DNA of 64,000 nt from Neoarius graeffei. Its lineage: Eukaryota; Chordata; Actinopteri; Siluriformes; Ariidae. The DNA is taken from contig NC_083590.1 in the NCBI RefSeq assembly GCF_027579695.1, positions 17,218,446 to 17,282,445 on the forward strand, written 5' to 3'. Under the pieces are notes generated by a model. The model saw only the letters and a list, made by a program, of their open reading frames with translations. It was not told where the DNA came from and did no database searches. The translations under genes were made by a program, and so were the position numbers. The number at the start of each line of letters is the position of its first letter. Positions within the stretch are counted from its first letter, which is position 1. This document shows, one piece after another, positions 12,336-23,599 of the stretch.

Positions 12336-13500
12336 GGGCCTTAAAATAAATGAGTTCTTGTCATCAGAACCCTTGGATTGTGATCATGGCAGTGAAATCA
12401 ACCATTTGTACATGTGACAGCTGTAAGTGTGCCAGTGTTGCGACAAACTTTAATTGCAGATCTGATTATGTATTTGCGATTAATTAAAATGACCTTTTCA
12501 GTTATTTTGATAGAAAACTGAAAGATGAAGAAATATTTTTTGCTTTTGGTCAGAGTGTATTGGCAGAGTGTGTAGCAGCCTGACTGAGTGTGTGAGGTGT
12601 GTGAAAGGTGTGTACACCAATCCCCTGGGTCCTCATTAGACTGAGAGATCAGGTTGGCACGTCTTACTCATATTCGTGTTTGTCATCAGCATGACCTCCT
12701 TTACTGCCCTCAGAACAGTCTCCAAGAACAAGCTGAAAAAAAAACCTCAAAAAGAAAGGCCTTGCGTGATGAAAGTGTATCGTTCTCATCCCAGATGCCA
12801 GTGACTCCATGTGCGTAAAATGGATGCTGTGTGAGTGAGAGACATTCTGTACTTTATCTCAGTGTGATCAGCAGTCAGATGGACGACTTTCACAACAGTC
12901 TCTGTGTTGGATGAGTGTTTTTCTTCTTGTCTCCCAGATTGTGACATTTAAGTCATGAACAGTGCTCAGTGTGTCGGAGTCGGATTCTGGAGATTCTTAT
13001 GGAATCTCTGAGGAAGGGTCAGGGAGTGGTATGGGGTTGTTTTTGTGTGCGACCAGAAAAACCCTTCATGGTGAAATGGAGCTGAATCCTGAAAATATAC
13101 TTGTTTTGCTTGTATCTCGATCGCAAGTAAAGTTGTAGCATTGTCTCTCTGTATGCAGGTGTGCAATAAGGTAGAAATACTGTATCATAAATGCAACAGG
13201 TGAAGATATTTTCAGAATACACCTCAGTGTTTCTGAGATTGTGCCAACAAAATGGCAACAAACCTCCACTCTGTAAAATAGGAATTATTAGGAATGATTA
13301 GGAAGTATTTGTTGTGGAGAAATGGGTGAAATTAAATAATGCTACACAAATGCACTGATTTTGTATCCTTCTCATGTCCAAGCTGTTATTTGTTTCAGTA
13401 TCACTAATAATGATGCCTTTAAAGTTGGTGTTTGAGTAGCTAAACGTAGCGCACCAGGAGGCAGACAGGGATAATCCATGCAGCAGAAGTCAAATAATCA
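12336..13500. other. Non-coding sequence, nothing recognised
   Basis: No repeat termini or convincing coding frame. Confidence 0.5.
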
Positions 13501-13665
13501 GAGGAAGCCATGGCCTAATGGTTAGATTACAAGCTAAAAAGTTGCTGGTTTGATTTGAATAGCTGAAGTGCCCTTGAGCAAGGAACCTAACCCCCAAGTG
13601 CTCCCCAGGCTGCTCTGGGTATGTTGTACATCGCTCAAGATAAGAGCGTCTGCTAAATGCCATTC
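13501..13665 (+). repeat. tRNA-derived SINE, third family
   Basis: Head GCCATGGCCTAATGGTTAGA (A box) and GGTTTGATTTGAAT (B box), then CCCTTGAGCAAGGAACCTAA and the tail AAGAGCGTCTGCTAAATGCC, a widespread fish SINE 3' end. Confidence 0.8.
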
Positions 13666-14314
13666 TAACAAGTCTGAAGTCCTTCCTGTGCCATGCCCTG
13701 GTCTTCCCAGGCATCTCCTACCCCAGTATTAACCAGGTCCTTAAGGTGTATTGGGCGACACCAATCCCTGTAGCCCTTAGCCTCTCACCTATACAGCTAG
13801 GGTTACAGTGGGGGGCTGGGTCCTCTGATAACCATGAGACTTTGACTCCCCACTTGCATCTGTATTGCAGCAAGCCATGGCAGTAGGTACCATTTTTATG
13901 ATGGTCTTTGGCCACTAGGCCAACTCACAGTACACTAAATGCCATTACTAATTACAAGCCTATGGCTCGGTCTGTACTGTCAAGACCTTGGTCTGATATT
14001 TTCCCATAAAGACCGAGCAAGCAATGTTAATAAGGAGTTTATTATATGGCTTTTTTATTTCTGAGCTTAAAATAGACAGTCATTATAATGAGACATTTTT
14101 CAGTCACGTCATATTTGTAACGTAGTTGAGTCACGCATGCAGAATAATCAGCTAGCGGTTTCAAAACCGAATTTCTGTTAGTGGTTAGTGGTTTCTGAAT
14201 GTTCTTCACTGCTCATTTCTTGAATAATTCAGTGACTCTTGTTTGTCTTTTGTGTTTCGGCCGTTTTTGATTCCGTTTCAATTTCCAATTAATTTTTTTT
14301 GTCATTTTGCTTTA
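13666..14314. other. Non-coding sequence with a possible repeat at 13680-13920
   Basis: GTCTTCCCAGGCATCTCCTA...GGCCACTAGGCCAACTCACA looks like a dispersed repeat without clear ends. No gene. Confidence 0.4.
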
Positions 14315-14400
14315 AGATAAAATAAGATAAGATAAGAAAACCTTTATTATCCCACTATGGGGAAATTTCCTGTTTGCAGCAGCACAGTGGATAGCAGCAG
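14315..14400 (-). repeat. LINE 3'-tail fragment
   Basis: (GATAA)n followed by AACCTTTATTATCCCACTAT and GGGGAAATTTCC, the complement of a LINE end of the same kind as at 52752-52830. Confidence 0.55.
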
Positions 14401-14843
14401 GAAGAGGACATATCAAGTCACACAAGTAAAAAAACAAAAAAAACCCCAAACATATTTAAAATACTTTATTTATATACAGTGGTGCTTGAAAGTTTGTGAA
14501 CCCTTTAGAATTTTCTATATTTCTGCATAAATATGACCTAAAACAACATCAGATTTTCACACAAGTCCTAAAAGTAGATCAAGAGAACCCAGTTAAACAA
14601 ATGAGACAAAAATATTATACTTGGTCATTTATTTATTGAGGAAAATTATCCAATATTACATGTCTGTGAGCGGCAAAAGTATGTGAACCTCTAGGATTAG
14701 CAGTTCATTTGAAGGTGAAATAAGAGTCAGGTGTTTTCAATCAATGGGATGACAATCAGGTGTGAGTGAGCACCTTGTTTTATTTAAAGAACAGGGATCT
14801 ATCAAAGTCTGATCTTCACAACACATGTTTGTGGAAGTGTATC

Positions 14844-16248
14844 ATGGCACGAACAAAGGAGGTTTCTGAGGACCTCAGAAAAAGCGTTGTTGATGCTCAT
14901 CAGGCTGGAAAAGGTTACAAAACCATCTCTAAAGAGTTTGGACTCCACCAATCCACAGTCAGACAGATTGTGTACATCTCATCTCATCTCATTATCTCTA
15001 GCCGCTTTATCCTTCTACAGGGTCGCAGGCAAGCTGAAGCCTATCCCAGCTGACTACGGGCGAAAGGCGGGGTACACCCTGGACAAGTCGCCAGGTCATC
15101 ACAGGGCTGACACATAGACACAGACAACCATTCACACTCACACCTACGGTCAATTTAGAGTCACCAGTTAACCTAACCTGCATGTCTTTGGACTGTGGGG
15201 GAAACCGGAGCACCCAGAGGAAACCCACACGGACACGGGGAGAACATGCAAACTCCACACAGAAAGGCCCTCGCCGGCCCCGGGGCTTGAACCCAGGACC
15301 TTCTTGCTGTGAGGCGACAGTGCTAACCACTACACCACCGTGCCGCCCAGATAGTGTACAAATGGAAGAAATTCAAGACCATTGTTACCCTCCCCAGGAG
15401 TGGTCGACCAACAAAGATCACTCCAAGAGCAAGGCGTGTAATAGTCAGTGAGGTCACAAAGGACCCCAGGGTAACTTCTAAGCAACTGAAGGCCTCTCTC
15501 ACATTGGCTAATGTTAACGTTCATGAGTCCACCATCAGGAGAACACTGAACAACAATAGTGTGCATGGTAGGGTTGCAAGGAGAAAGCCACTGCTCTCCA
15601 AAAAGAACATTCCTGCTCATCTGCAGTTTGCTAAAGATCACATGGACAAGCCAGAAGGCTATTGGAAAAATGTTTTGTGGATGGATGAGACCAAAACAGA
15701 ATTTTTTGGTTTAAATGAGAAGCATTATGTTTGGAGAAAGGAAAACACTGCATTCCAGCATAAGTACCTTATCCCCTCTGTGAAACATGGTGGTGGTAGT
15801 ATCATGGTTTGGACCTGTTTTGCTGCATCTGGGCCAGGATTGCTTGCCATCATTGATGGAACAATGAATTCTAAATTATACCAGCGAATTCTAAAGGAAA
15901 ATGTCAGGACATCTGTCCATGAACTGAATCTCAAGAGAAGGTGGGTCATGCAGCAAGACAACGACCCTAAGCACACAAGTTGTTCTACCAAAGAATGGTT
16001 AAAGAAGAATAAAGAATGTTTTGGAATGGCCAAGTCAAAGTCCTGACCTTAATCCAATGGAAATGTTGTGGACGGACCTGAAGCGAGCAGTTCATGTGAG
16101 GAAACCCACCAACATCCCAGAGTTAAAGCTGTTCTGTACGGAGGAATGGGCTAAAATTCCTCCCAGCCGGTGTGCAGGACTGATCAACAGTTACTGGAAA
16201 CGTTTAGTTGCAGTTATTGCTGCACAAGGGGGTCACACCAGATACTGA
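14844..16248 (+). pseudogene. Tc1-like transposase, SINE-interrupted and frameshifted
   Basis: Cut-and-paste transposase. ATG 14844 gives MARTKEVSEDLRKSVVDAHQ, the HTH start, ending RQIVY at 14975, where the SINE enters. The frame resumes exactly at 15360 with KWKKFKTIVTLPRSGRPTK (GRPR-like box). VLWMDETKTEFFG holds the first catalytic Asp and QQDNDPKHTS the second. A frameshift near 16010-16020 separates WPSQSPDLNPMEMLW, with the third acidic residue (DD34E pattern, E of NPMEML). The end is GHTRY-stop at 16248. Two lesions only. Confidence 0.93.
14976..15348 (-). repeat. tRNA-derived SINE in the Tc1 transposase gene
   Basis: Tail complement ATCTCATCTCATCTCATTAT, head complement CACCACCGTGCCGCCC. 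TSD AGATTGTGTAC (14965-14975) and AGATAGTGTAC (15349-15359), one mismatch. Confidence 0.96.
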
Positions 16249-16482
16249 AAGCAAAGGTTCACATACTTTTGCCACTCACAGATATGTAATATTGGATCAT
16301 TTTCCTCAATAAATAAATGACCAAGTATAATATTTTTGTCTCATTTGTTTAACTGAGTTCTCTTTATCTACTTTTAGGACTTGTGTGAAAATCTGATGAT
16401 GTTTTAGGTCATATTTATGCAGAAATATAGAAAATTCTAAAGGGTTCATAAACTTTCAAGCACCACTGTGTGTGTATATATA

Positions 16483-16844
16483 TCTCTTCTCATTATCTCT
16501 AGCCGCTTTATCCTTCTACAGGGTCGCAGGCAAGCTGGAGCCTATCCCAGCTGACTACGGGCGAAAGGCAGGGTACACCCTGGACAAGTCGCCAGGTCAT
16601 CACAGGGCTGACACATAGACACAGACAACCATTCACACCTACGGTCAATTTAGAGTCACCAGTTAACCTAACCTGCATGTCTTTGGACTGTGGGGGAAAC
16701 CGGAGCACCCGGAGGAAACCCACGCGGACACGGGGAGAACATGCAAACTCCACACAGAAAGGCCCTCGCCGGCCCCGGGGCTCGAACCCAGGACCTTCTT
16801 GCTGTGAGGCGACAGCGCTAACCACTACACCACCGTGTCGCCCC
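16483..16844 (-). repeat. tRNA-derived SINE, full length
   Basis: Minus-strand copy between short TATATA runs. The head complement is CACCACCGTGTCGCCCC. It lies 15 bp right of the Tc1 end. Confidence 0.95.
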
Positions 16845-17230
16845 GTATATATATATATATATATAAAAGAAAAATATGCCTAAGATAAATACTAAATTCG
16901 AGGAATTATGAAGTAGATGAAACAGGTTTGTTTTTTGCAAGCTTGAAAGCTGGCACCATTCATGTCAGTACCCTGTTCCCAGAAAACACCCTTGTTATGA
17001 AAACAGTTCAAATTTTCAACAGTTCAAAGCTTCAAAGCAGCCAGGACAACAGTCATCTCTGGTCAGAGACAGTAGGGCAGATACCAGTGAAAGCCTCACC
17101 AAGGAAGCTGGTGCCCTGAAGACCAGAGTCCTATCCACAAAAACAGTTCCACACATTGGATACTGGAATGTGAGCAGCAAGCGCACCTGAAAAACCCTGG
17201 GCATCAGATGAAGTGACTTCATTCAGATTC
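16845..17230. other. Non-coding sequence between two SINEs
   Basis: (TA)n at 16845-16864, then unrecognised sequence. Confidence 0.5.
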
Positions 17231-17610
17231 ATCTCATCTCATCTCATTATCTCTAGCCGCTTTATCCTTCTACAGGGTCGCAGGCAAGCTGGAGCCTATC
17301 CCAGCTGAATACGGGCGAAAGGCGGGGTACACCCTGGACAAGTCGCCAGGTCATCACAGGGCTGACACATAGACACAGACAACCATTCACACTCACATTC
17401 ACACCTACGGTCAATTTAGAGTCACCAGTTAACCTAACCTGCATGTCTTTGGACTGTGGGGGAAACCGGAGCACCCGGAGGAAACCCACGTGGACACGGG
17501 GAGAACATGCAAACTCCACACAGAAAGGCCCTCGCCGGTCACGGGGCTCAAACCCAGGACCTTCTTGCTGTGAGGCGACAGCGCTAACCACTACATCACC
17601 GTGCCGCCCC
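17231..17610 (-). repeat. tRNA-derived SINE, full length
   Basis: The tail complement ATCTCATCTCATCTCATTAT starts it and CACCGTGCCGCCCC ends it. TCATTCAGATTC flanks both sides (17219-17230 and 17611-17622) as a TSD, which places the insertion in the L2 tail. Confidence 0.96.
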
Positions 17611-17937
17611 TCATTCAGATTCAGATTCAGAATATTTATTGCCATTGTCACAAAAAAGAACAACGAAATTTCGTTTGGAGCATCCATACAGCAGAGTTGA
17701 TAAAGTGCAAACCCATAAATAAATACATACCCCCCTAAATAACCCAGTGTTAGCATTTGACCCAGTATTACATCAGTACAACAAAAAGCAGCATAGCAAA
17801 TAGCAGCATAAGTTCAAGTCATCAATGTTGATAAAGTGCAGAGCAGGGACATTCAGACAGATACCTGAGTATTATGACATTGTATAAACAGTGCAAAAAC
17901 CAGATCAGTGCCATTATAATGTTATAACGTTATTGTC

Positions 17938-17958
17938 TGGGGGGGGGGGGGGGGGGGG
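17938..17958. repeat. Poly-G run
   Basis: A run of about 20 G in the L2 3' UTR. Its exact length is assembly-sensitive. Confidence 0.9.
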
Positions 17959-18010
17959 CAGGGGAGAGAGAGTAGTGACAACTGCAACAATGCAAACCAG
18001 TTCAATGATA

Positions 18011-19513
18011 TTAATTGGTGGATGTGGTTGTGGATGTGGCAGAGTTCAGTAGCCTCACAGCTTGTGGATATAGGCTATTGGCCAGTCTGGATGTTCTGGC
18101 CTGTATGGACCTGTATCTTCTCCCTGAGGGCAGCAGGTGGAAGAGGTGATGAGCAGGGTGGTGCTGATCCCGCAGGATGTTGCGCACTCTTCTCAGACAG
18201 CGAGTGGAGTAGATGGTGCTGATCTCTGGGAGAGTCGTTCCAATGATTCTCCTGGCAGCTTTCACCACCCGCTGAAGTGCCTGCTGGTCGGCCTTAGTGC
18301 AGCTGGAGAACCACACTAGAAATCCATGTGTCAGCACACTACTGATGGCACAGTTGTAAAAGTTCACCATCAGAGGTCTGGCGATATTAGCGCTCCTCAG
18401 CTTCCTCAGGTAATAGAGCCGCTGTTGTGCTTTTCCCATGGCTGTGGAAATGTGAGTGCCCCAGGACAGGTCCTCAGTCACTGTTGCCCCCAGGAACTTG
18501 AAACTCCTCACCCTCTCTACCACATCGTTGCCTATGGAGAGAGGTAGGTGGTCAATGTGTCCTTTCCTGCGAAAGTCCACAACTATCTCCTTGGTCTTCT
18601 TGGTGTTTAAGGCCAAGTTATTGTTGTGGCACCATGACTCCAGGTGTTGTACCTCTCTCCTGTAGTTTGTCTCATTGTCATTAGTAATAAGTCTGAGAAC
18701 CATGGTGTCGTCAGCGAACTTGACGATGAGATTGGATGAGGAGGAGGCAGAACAGTCATGTGTAAACAGAGTGTAGAGCAAAGGGCTCAGCACACACCCT
18801 TGAGGGGCCCCGGTGTTAATGACAAGGGTGGAGGAGGTGTTCTTGCCCACTCTGACACTCTGTGTGCAATTTGTTAGAAAGTCCACAATCCAATTGCACA
18901 GGGTGGTGTTGAGTCCCAGCTGGTGGAGTTTGGACCGGAGTTTGAACGGCCAGATGGTATTAAAAGCCGAACTATAGTCCACAAAGAGGAGTCGTGCATA
19001 TGTGTTCTTATGCTCCAGGTGCTCCAGCAGTGTGTGCAGCACCTTGGCAATGGTGTCCTCAGTTGACCGGTTCTCTCTGTAGACAAATTGGTGTGGATCC
19101 AGTATTGGTGGTAAGGCGGCTTTGATGTGTTTAATGACCAGTCTCTCCAGGCATTTGGTGGGAATGGAGGTGAGTGCCACAGGTCTGTAGTCATTAAGAC
19201 ATGTGACATTGGACTGTTTTGGGAGGGGGACAATGGTGGCTGCTTTGAAACAGGCTGGAACCAGAGGACAGGACAGCGAGGTGTTGAAAATGGAGGTGAA
19301 GACGTCCGCCAGCTCCACAGCACAGTCTTTAAGCACCCGGCCCAACACTCCATCTGGTCCGGCCGCCTTCCTGGTGTTAATGCTGTGGAACACACATCTC
19401 ACCTCATGCATGCTCAGGACTGGAGCAGGGTCGGTCGAGGGGAGGGGGGGCAGGACAGGATCGGTGTTGTCCCTGTCAAAACGGGCATAAAAGAGGTTTA
19501 AATCCTCAGCCAA
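18011..19513 (-). pseudogene. L2 LINE reverse transcriptase domain (open for 500 codons)
   Basis: Motifs in order: NTRKAAGPDGVLGRVLKDCA, LNDYRPVALTSIPTKCLERL, LLFVDYSSAFNTIWP (motif A), NTGAPQGCVLSPLLYTLFTH (B), IVKFADDTMVLRL (FADD, C) and FKFLGATVTEDLSW. The C-terminus has HGFLVWFSSC and LPSGRRYRSI. The RT is uninterrupted, but its upstream link to the endonuclease is broken, so the element is not functional. Confidence 0.9.
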
Positions 19514-19725
19514 GGTGGGACTGTCAGCTGAGGGTGGTGGTGTTTTCCTCTTATAGTCCGTGATGGCCCTGATGCCCTCCCAGACCTGCCTTGGGTGGTG
19601 GTGTCAAACCTGGCCTCAATACGCCTCCTGTGATGGTGTTTGGCAGTATTGATGCCTCTCTTCAGGTTGGCCCTGGCAGCACTGTACGCCTCCTGGTCCC
19701 CAGAGTGAAACGCAGAGTCTCTAGC

Positions 19726-20586
19726 TCAGATAAGCTGTTTTACTCCATGTGTCATCCATGGTGGTGTATTAGGGAACACACAGAATTGCCTCCAGCAGGT
19801 GACATTGTCCACACAGAAGCAGATGTAATCTAAAACAGTGGAGGTGTAATTGTCCAGTGAAACAAGATTGCCAGTGTCCTGCTCTTTGAATACATCCCAG
19901 TCTGTGTGGTGGAAACAGTCCTGGAGCGTAGGAACTGCATCCACCGGCCGTGTTCTCACAGTTTTGGTTGTGATCCCAGCGCTCTTGATCTTAGGTGTAT
20001 ACCGTGGGTGTAGCAGAAGAGAGAGGTGGTCTGACAGACCCAGGTGGGGGTAGGCCTGGGCCTTGTATGCGTCTGCTACATTAGTATACACCTGGTCCAA
20101 AGTTCTATCTCCTCTAGTAGCACACTTCACATGTCGGTGGAATTTGTGAAGCACTGATTTTAAATCCGCGTGATTAAAGTCCCCAGCTGCAATAAAAACA
20201 CTGTCCGGATGTTCTACTAGGCTGTTGTTGATGCTGCCGCTCACTTGTGCTAACGCTAGCTTAGCATTAGTGTCCGGTGGAATGTAAACAGCACAGATGT
20301 AAACAACAGCGAATTCCCGTGGGAGATAGAATGGATGGCACTTTAACAGCAACAGTTCTGCTTCTGGACTACACAGCTTATCCACCACAGTGACATTTGT
20401 GCACCAGGAGTTGTTGATATAAATGCACAGTCCCCCGCCGGTCTTCTTACCAGAGTCCGCGGTCCTGTCGGCTCGGTAGGCAGTGCGGCCTGCTAGCTCG
20501 ATAGCCGCATCTGGGATGGAGCTGTCCAGCCAGGTCTCGGAAAAGATCAAACATGAACAGTGGTTTAAAGTTCTTCGTGTAGCCAT
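19726..20586 (-). pseudogene. L2 LINE endonuclease domain
   Basis: The APE-type endonuclease motifs IFSETWLDSSIPDAA, GGLCIYINNSWC, FIAAGDFNHADLK and GLSDHLSLLL are visible in order. The frame closes at TGA 19726-19728 where GVKQLI would continue ARDSAFHSGDQEAY, so one nonsense change (probably CGA to TGA) and a further shift before 19513 separate it from the RT. Confidence 0.87.
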
Positions 20587-20984
20587 CTGCAGTCGTATCT
20601 CGTCCAGTTTATGACGGATTGAACGAGCGTTAGAGAGAAAGATGGTCAGGAGCAGTGGTTTGAAGGAGCTAGCCTTTAGTCTAGCCCAGGCGCCCCCCCC
20701 CCCCCGCTTGCCTCTCTTCTGCCTCCGCTCACAGCGCCTCCTCCTCCAGCCTGTGTTGCGGGTGTCCCTGGGAGTGGTTTAACAATCTCCAGGGGGATCA
20801 GATACTCCATGGACAGCTGATATTCTCCGCTCAGTTGTAAAAGTTCGTTTCTGCTGTACTGAAACATGCAAAGACTGTGTGAAATGATACACAGCACCAC
20901 CAACAAAATGTAAAAGTAGTAGGAGCTCTGAGCTGCTGCGTCTGTGTGCGCCACCATTCATCACAAACAAGGAAGTCAGATCTC

Positions 20985-21290
20985 AGACCAACCAACAGCC
21001 AGTGTCCATAATCATCTGTAAACGATGACTGAGCTGGCTGGGACATATTGTTAGACTCCTGCCAACAAGACTTGTCAACCCAACCAAGTTCTACGATGGA
21101 ATCCCCAGAGACAACGTCAGAGGGGACGTCCAAAAAGGAACTGGCGACAAACAATTGACAGAGACTTGCAACAAGTTGGTAGAGGATGGAAAGACACAGT
21201 AACACTGGCTGTGGACTGAAAGGGCTGGATAAGCATGACTGCCTCATGTATCGCAAGACATGGCAGCATCTAAGTCTAGTCTAAAGCCGG
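20985..21290 (+). pseudogene. 3'-terminal fragment of a LINE ORF (RTE-like)
   Basis: Read in shifting frames, the + strand gives PTKFYDGIPRDNVRG, then RPKRNWRQTIDRDLQQVGRG and W-KDTVTLAVD, then a GWISMTASCIARHG-like end. The RGRPKxxWxxxIxxDL pattern is the C-terminus of RTE/Proto2-like LINE proteins. Only about 300 bp remain. Confidence 0.5.
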
Positions 21291-22199
21291 CGCCTTGGAA
21301 AGAAAGTCTGTAATCGCCCACAGGCAGTACAGGAAAATTCTGCCCGCCAAGGAACCGATCAGAGCACACGATTTTGCCAGAAGTAGCTCGTACCATATAA
21401 ATGTAATGTAATTGGACATGGGTTCATAAAGCTCAGAAATGCAGATAAACAAAGAACAAGACTTTGCAAGTAGATAAATGAAAAGAAGGTTATAAAAGCC
21501 TCAGCTTTAAAAGCTTATAAAAATAAAAGCATACGTGAAAATAAAGGCTCTTAATGATACCTACAATACTCAGAAAAGTGTATCGTGGTACTAAAATATC
21601 AGAATATCACGAGCATACCTCCATATTGTATGACCGAGATTACAGTCAATATGTAAACTGTTCATGCTGAATCTGCACTTGGAATGAATTTCTCCTGATG
21701 AAAGACATGTTGTGTGTGTGTGTGTGTGTGTGGGGTATGCTTTGTACACTCGATTAGCTGGATGAAGTTGCAACTTCTTGGTAGGACACTTCCACAGTGA
21801 AGGGCACTCAGAGTGTCTCTTTCTCTGATAGACGGCGGGTGGTGGTGCCCATGTGGTGTAGAAATGTGTCACCATGGGAATTATTTTGCTCATCGCTCCA
21901 TCTTAGTGGCACAGCGAGCAGGAGGCACAACTGATAGCGTCCTTCAGATAGAGAAACATCACTGAGAATACGAGATTTAAAGCAATAATGATGATGATGA
22001 TGATGATGATGGTGATCTACAGTTTGTCTTGAAATTTGTCTTGTGTTATTTTTTCATATAATATTTTTTCAAACAATAAATTAAATTAATATATTAAATT
22101 ATAAATTAACAGATTAAATTATAAATTATAAATAAATATATTCAACAGATTAAATTAATAAATCAATAGTATTAATTCATAAAATTAATTAATAAATTG
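21291..22199. other. Non-coding sequence with short microsatellites
   Basis: (TG)n at 21712-21731 and (ATG)n at 21987-22010; A/T-rich beyond 22060. No gene. Confidence 0.55.
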
Positions 22200-22635
22200 A
22201 TTGATTGATTGATTACTTTATTCTGAACAATAAAGAAGAAAGATATAAAAATAAAATAAAAAATACAATAATCAAAACATCATCATAAACAAACAGAATA
22301 GCGTAGCCACAAGGCAATAACATAACAATGTTCAGAAAGGATTAGGAAGAAGTAATAACTTATCCAATCCTAACCCTCTATACCACCGCTAATCAAATGT
22401 CACTTTCCACCATAATAAACTATATATACAAAAGAAAACAAAAGCAATAAACAAAAAAGAAAACATACCAACATACCAAAACATACCGACATGGTATAAT
22501 ATCGACCAAATCAAATCATATATACAGATACTTATGTTATGCATATAGACACACATACAATACATATATACAGTACATACATATACACCTACCTATAACT
22601 ATATACAAAATACAAGAAGACCAGTCACAGACTTA

Positions 22636-23426
22636 GGCCGAATCCCATTTCACCCCTTGGACCAACCCCTTGGCCCTTCCCCTCCATTTTGCGCGTTCAC
22701 GTGAAGGGGTAGGGGTATCCCAATCCCAGTTAACGCGGAGGGGGAGGGCTTCTGTACCCCTCCAAACGGAGATTTTCCTGGAGCAGACTCCGAACGAAGG
22801 GGTTTGAGTGATTTCCCACAATGCCATGCGGATTTCAGCGAGATTTCATGCGGATTTCAGAAAGATGGCGGTTCCCGCGGCGAAAGATTGTCATAAATGT
22901 ATTTTCTCCATTATTTACGTGTTTTAAGTTGTTATCCAGAGGAAACACGCCGCTTGATTCGCTTTCGAGCTGAGAATGAGCAGCGATTTCTGAAATCCAA
23001 GCTGCTGCTAAAAAGCTTTGGGAGTGAGTATTGTTTTCGGTTGCTTGACTGCGTACGTTTTGTTCTGTTATTCTCGCTTTTATTGTTTACATGAGTGTTC
23101 TGACACCTCATTCTGTCGGATGTGGTGCACGAAGCGCCAAAGATATCCCATTCAGTGGTGTTAGTTAACAAATCACACCCTGCCAGCAGAGATCTCTGGC
23201 TCTGACTGTAGCGGCTGGTCGCAGCCAATGACGCGTCGCGTTTTGCTAACGTAAACGCTGACGGAGGTACGCGATGACGTATGCGATCGTTGAAGGGCTA
23301 TCCCAATACGTAAGGGTTGAATTTCAAGCCCTATCCCTTGTAGCTCAGTTTCAAGGGGAAGGGCCAAGGGGAAGGCGGAGGGGAAGGCGGAGGGGAAGGG
23401 GTAGAAATTAGAATTGGGATTGGGCC
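22636..23426. mobile_element. PIF/Harbinger-type nonautonomous element
   Basis: Inverted ends GGCCGAATCCCATTT and GAATTGGGATTGGGCC with TTA on both sides (22633-22635, 23427-23429) fit the 3-bp TWA target of PIF/Harbinger. The right end has GGGGAAGGCGGAGGGGAAGG repeats. Inside, a + strand segment (22939-23021) reads PEETRRLIRFRAENEQRFLK, like a Myb/SANT-type exon of the Harbinger second gene. Confidence 0.7.
22897..23024 (+). pseudogene. Myb/SANT-like exon remnant in the Harbinger-type element
   Basis: The readable part, PEETRRLIRFRAENEQRFLK then SKLLLKSFGS, resembles the start of Myb/SANT-like DNA-binding domains (EETRxLIxxRAExxxxF) and meets GGGAGTGAGT, a donor-like end. Only one short piece remains. 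Confidence 0.4.
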
Positions 23427-23599
23427 TTACTCTCAATTTCATCATCACCTATATAGTCTGCCTGTCCTCATTCTCACATATTTTTATTAACATGTTTTTA
23501 TATAATTTTTTAAACAGTTTTATGTTGGTGCTATTTTTGAGTTCATTTTCCAGACCATTCCACAATTTCACCCCACAGACTGTTATGCACATACTTTTC

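Larger units (their letters stand above)
14477..16468 (+). mobile_element. Tc1-like transposon split by a SINE
   Basis: Long inverted ends, CAGTGGTGCTTGAAAGTTTG (14477) and its complement ending CACCACTG (16468), with TA on the left. The arms extend to AGGACTTGTGTGAAAATCTG, over 100 bp, with only a few differences. Without the SINE and its duplication the element is about 1.6 kb. Confidence 0.95.
17611..20960 (-). mobile_element. L2-clade LINE
   Basis: On the minus strand, the endonuclease frame (20586-19726) and reverse-transcriptase frame (19513-18011) are followed by a UTR ending ...AATAAATATTCTGAATCTGA with (TGAATC)n at 17611-17632, the typical L2 tail. The 5' part (20960-20600) is GC-rich with a C10 run. 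The left boundary is close to the SINE at 17231-17610. Confidence 0.88.

Noticed and set aside
13501..13560. Functional tRNA gene
   Set aside because: A and B boxes are present but no cloverleaf with acceptor stem could be formed, and a SINE body follows.
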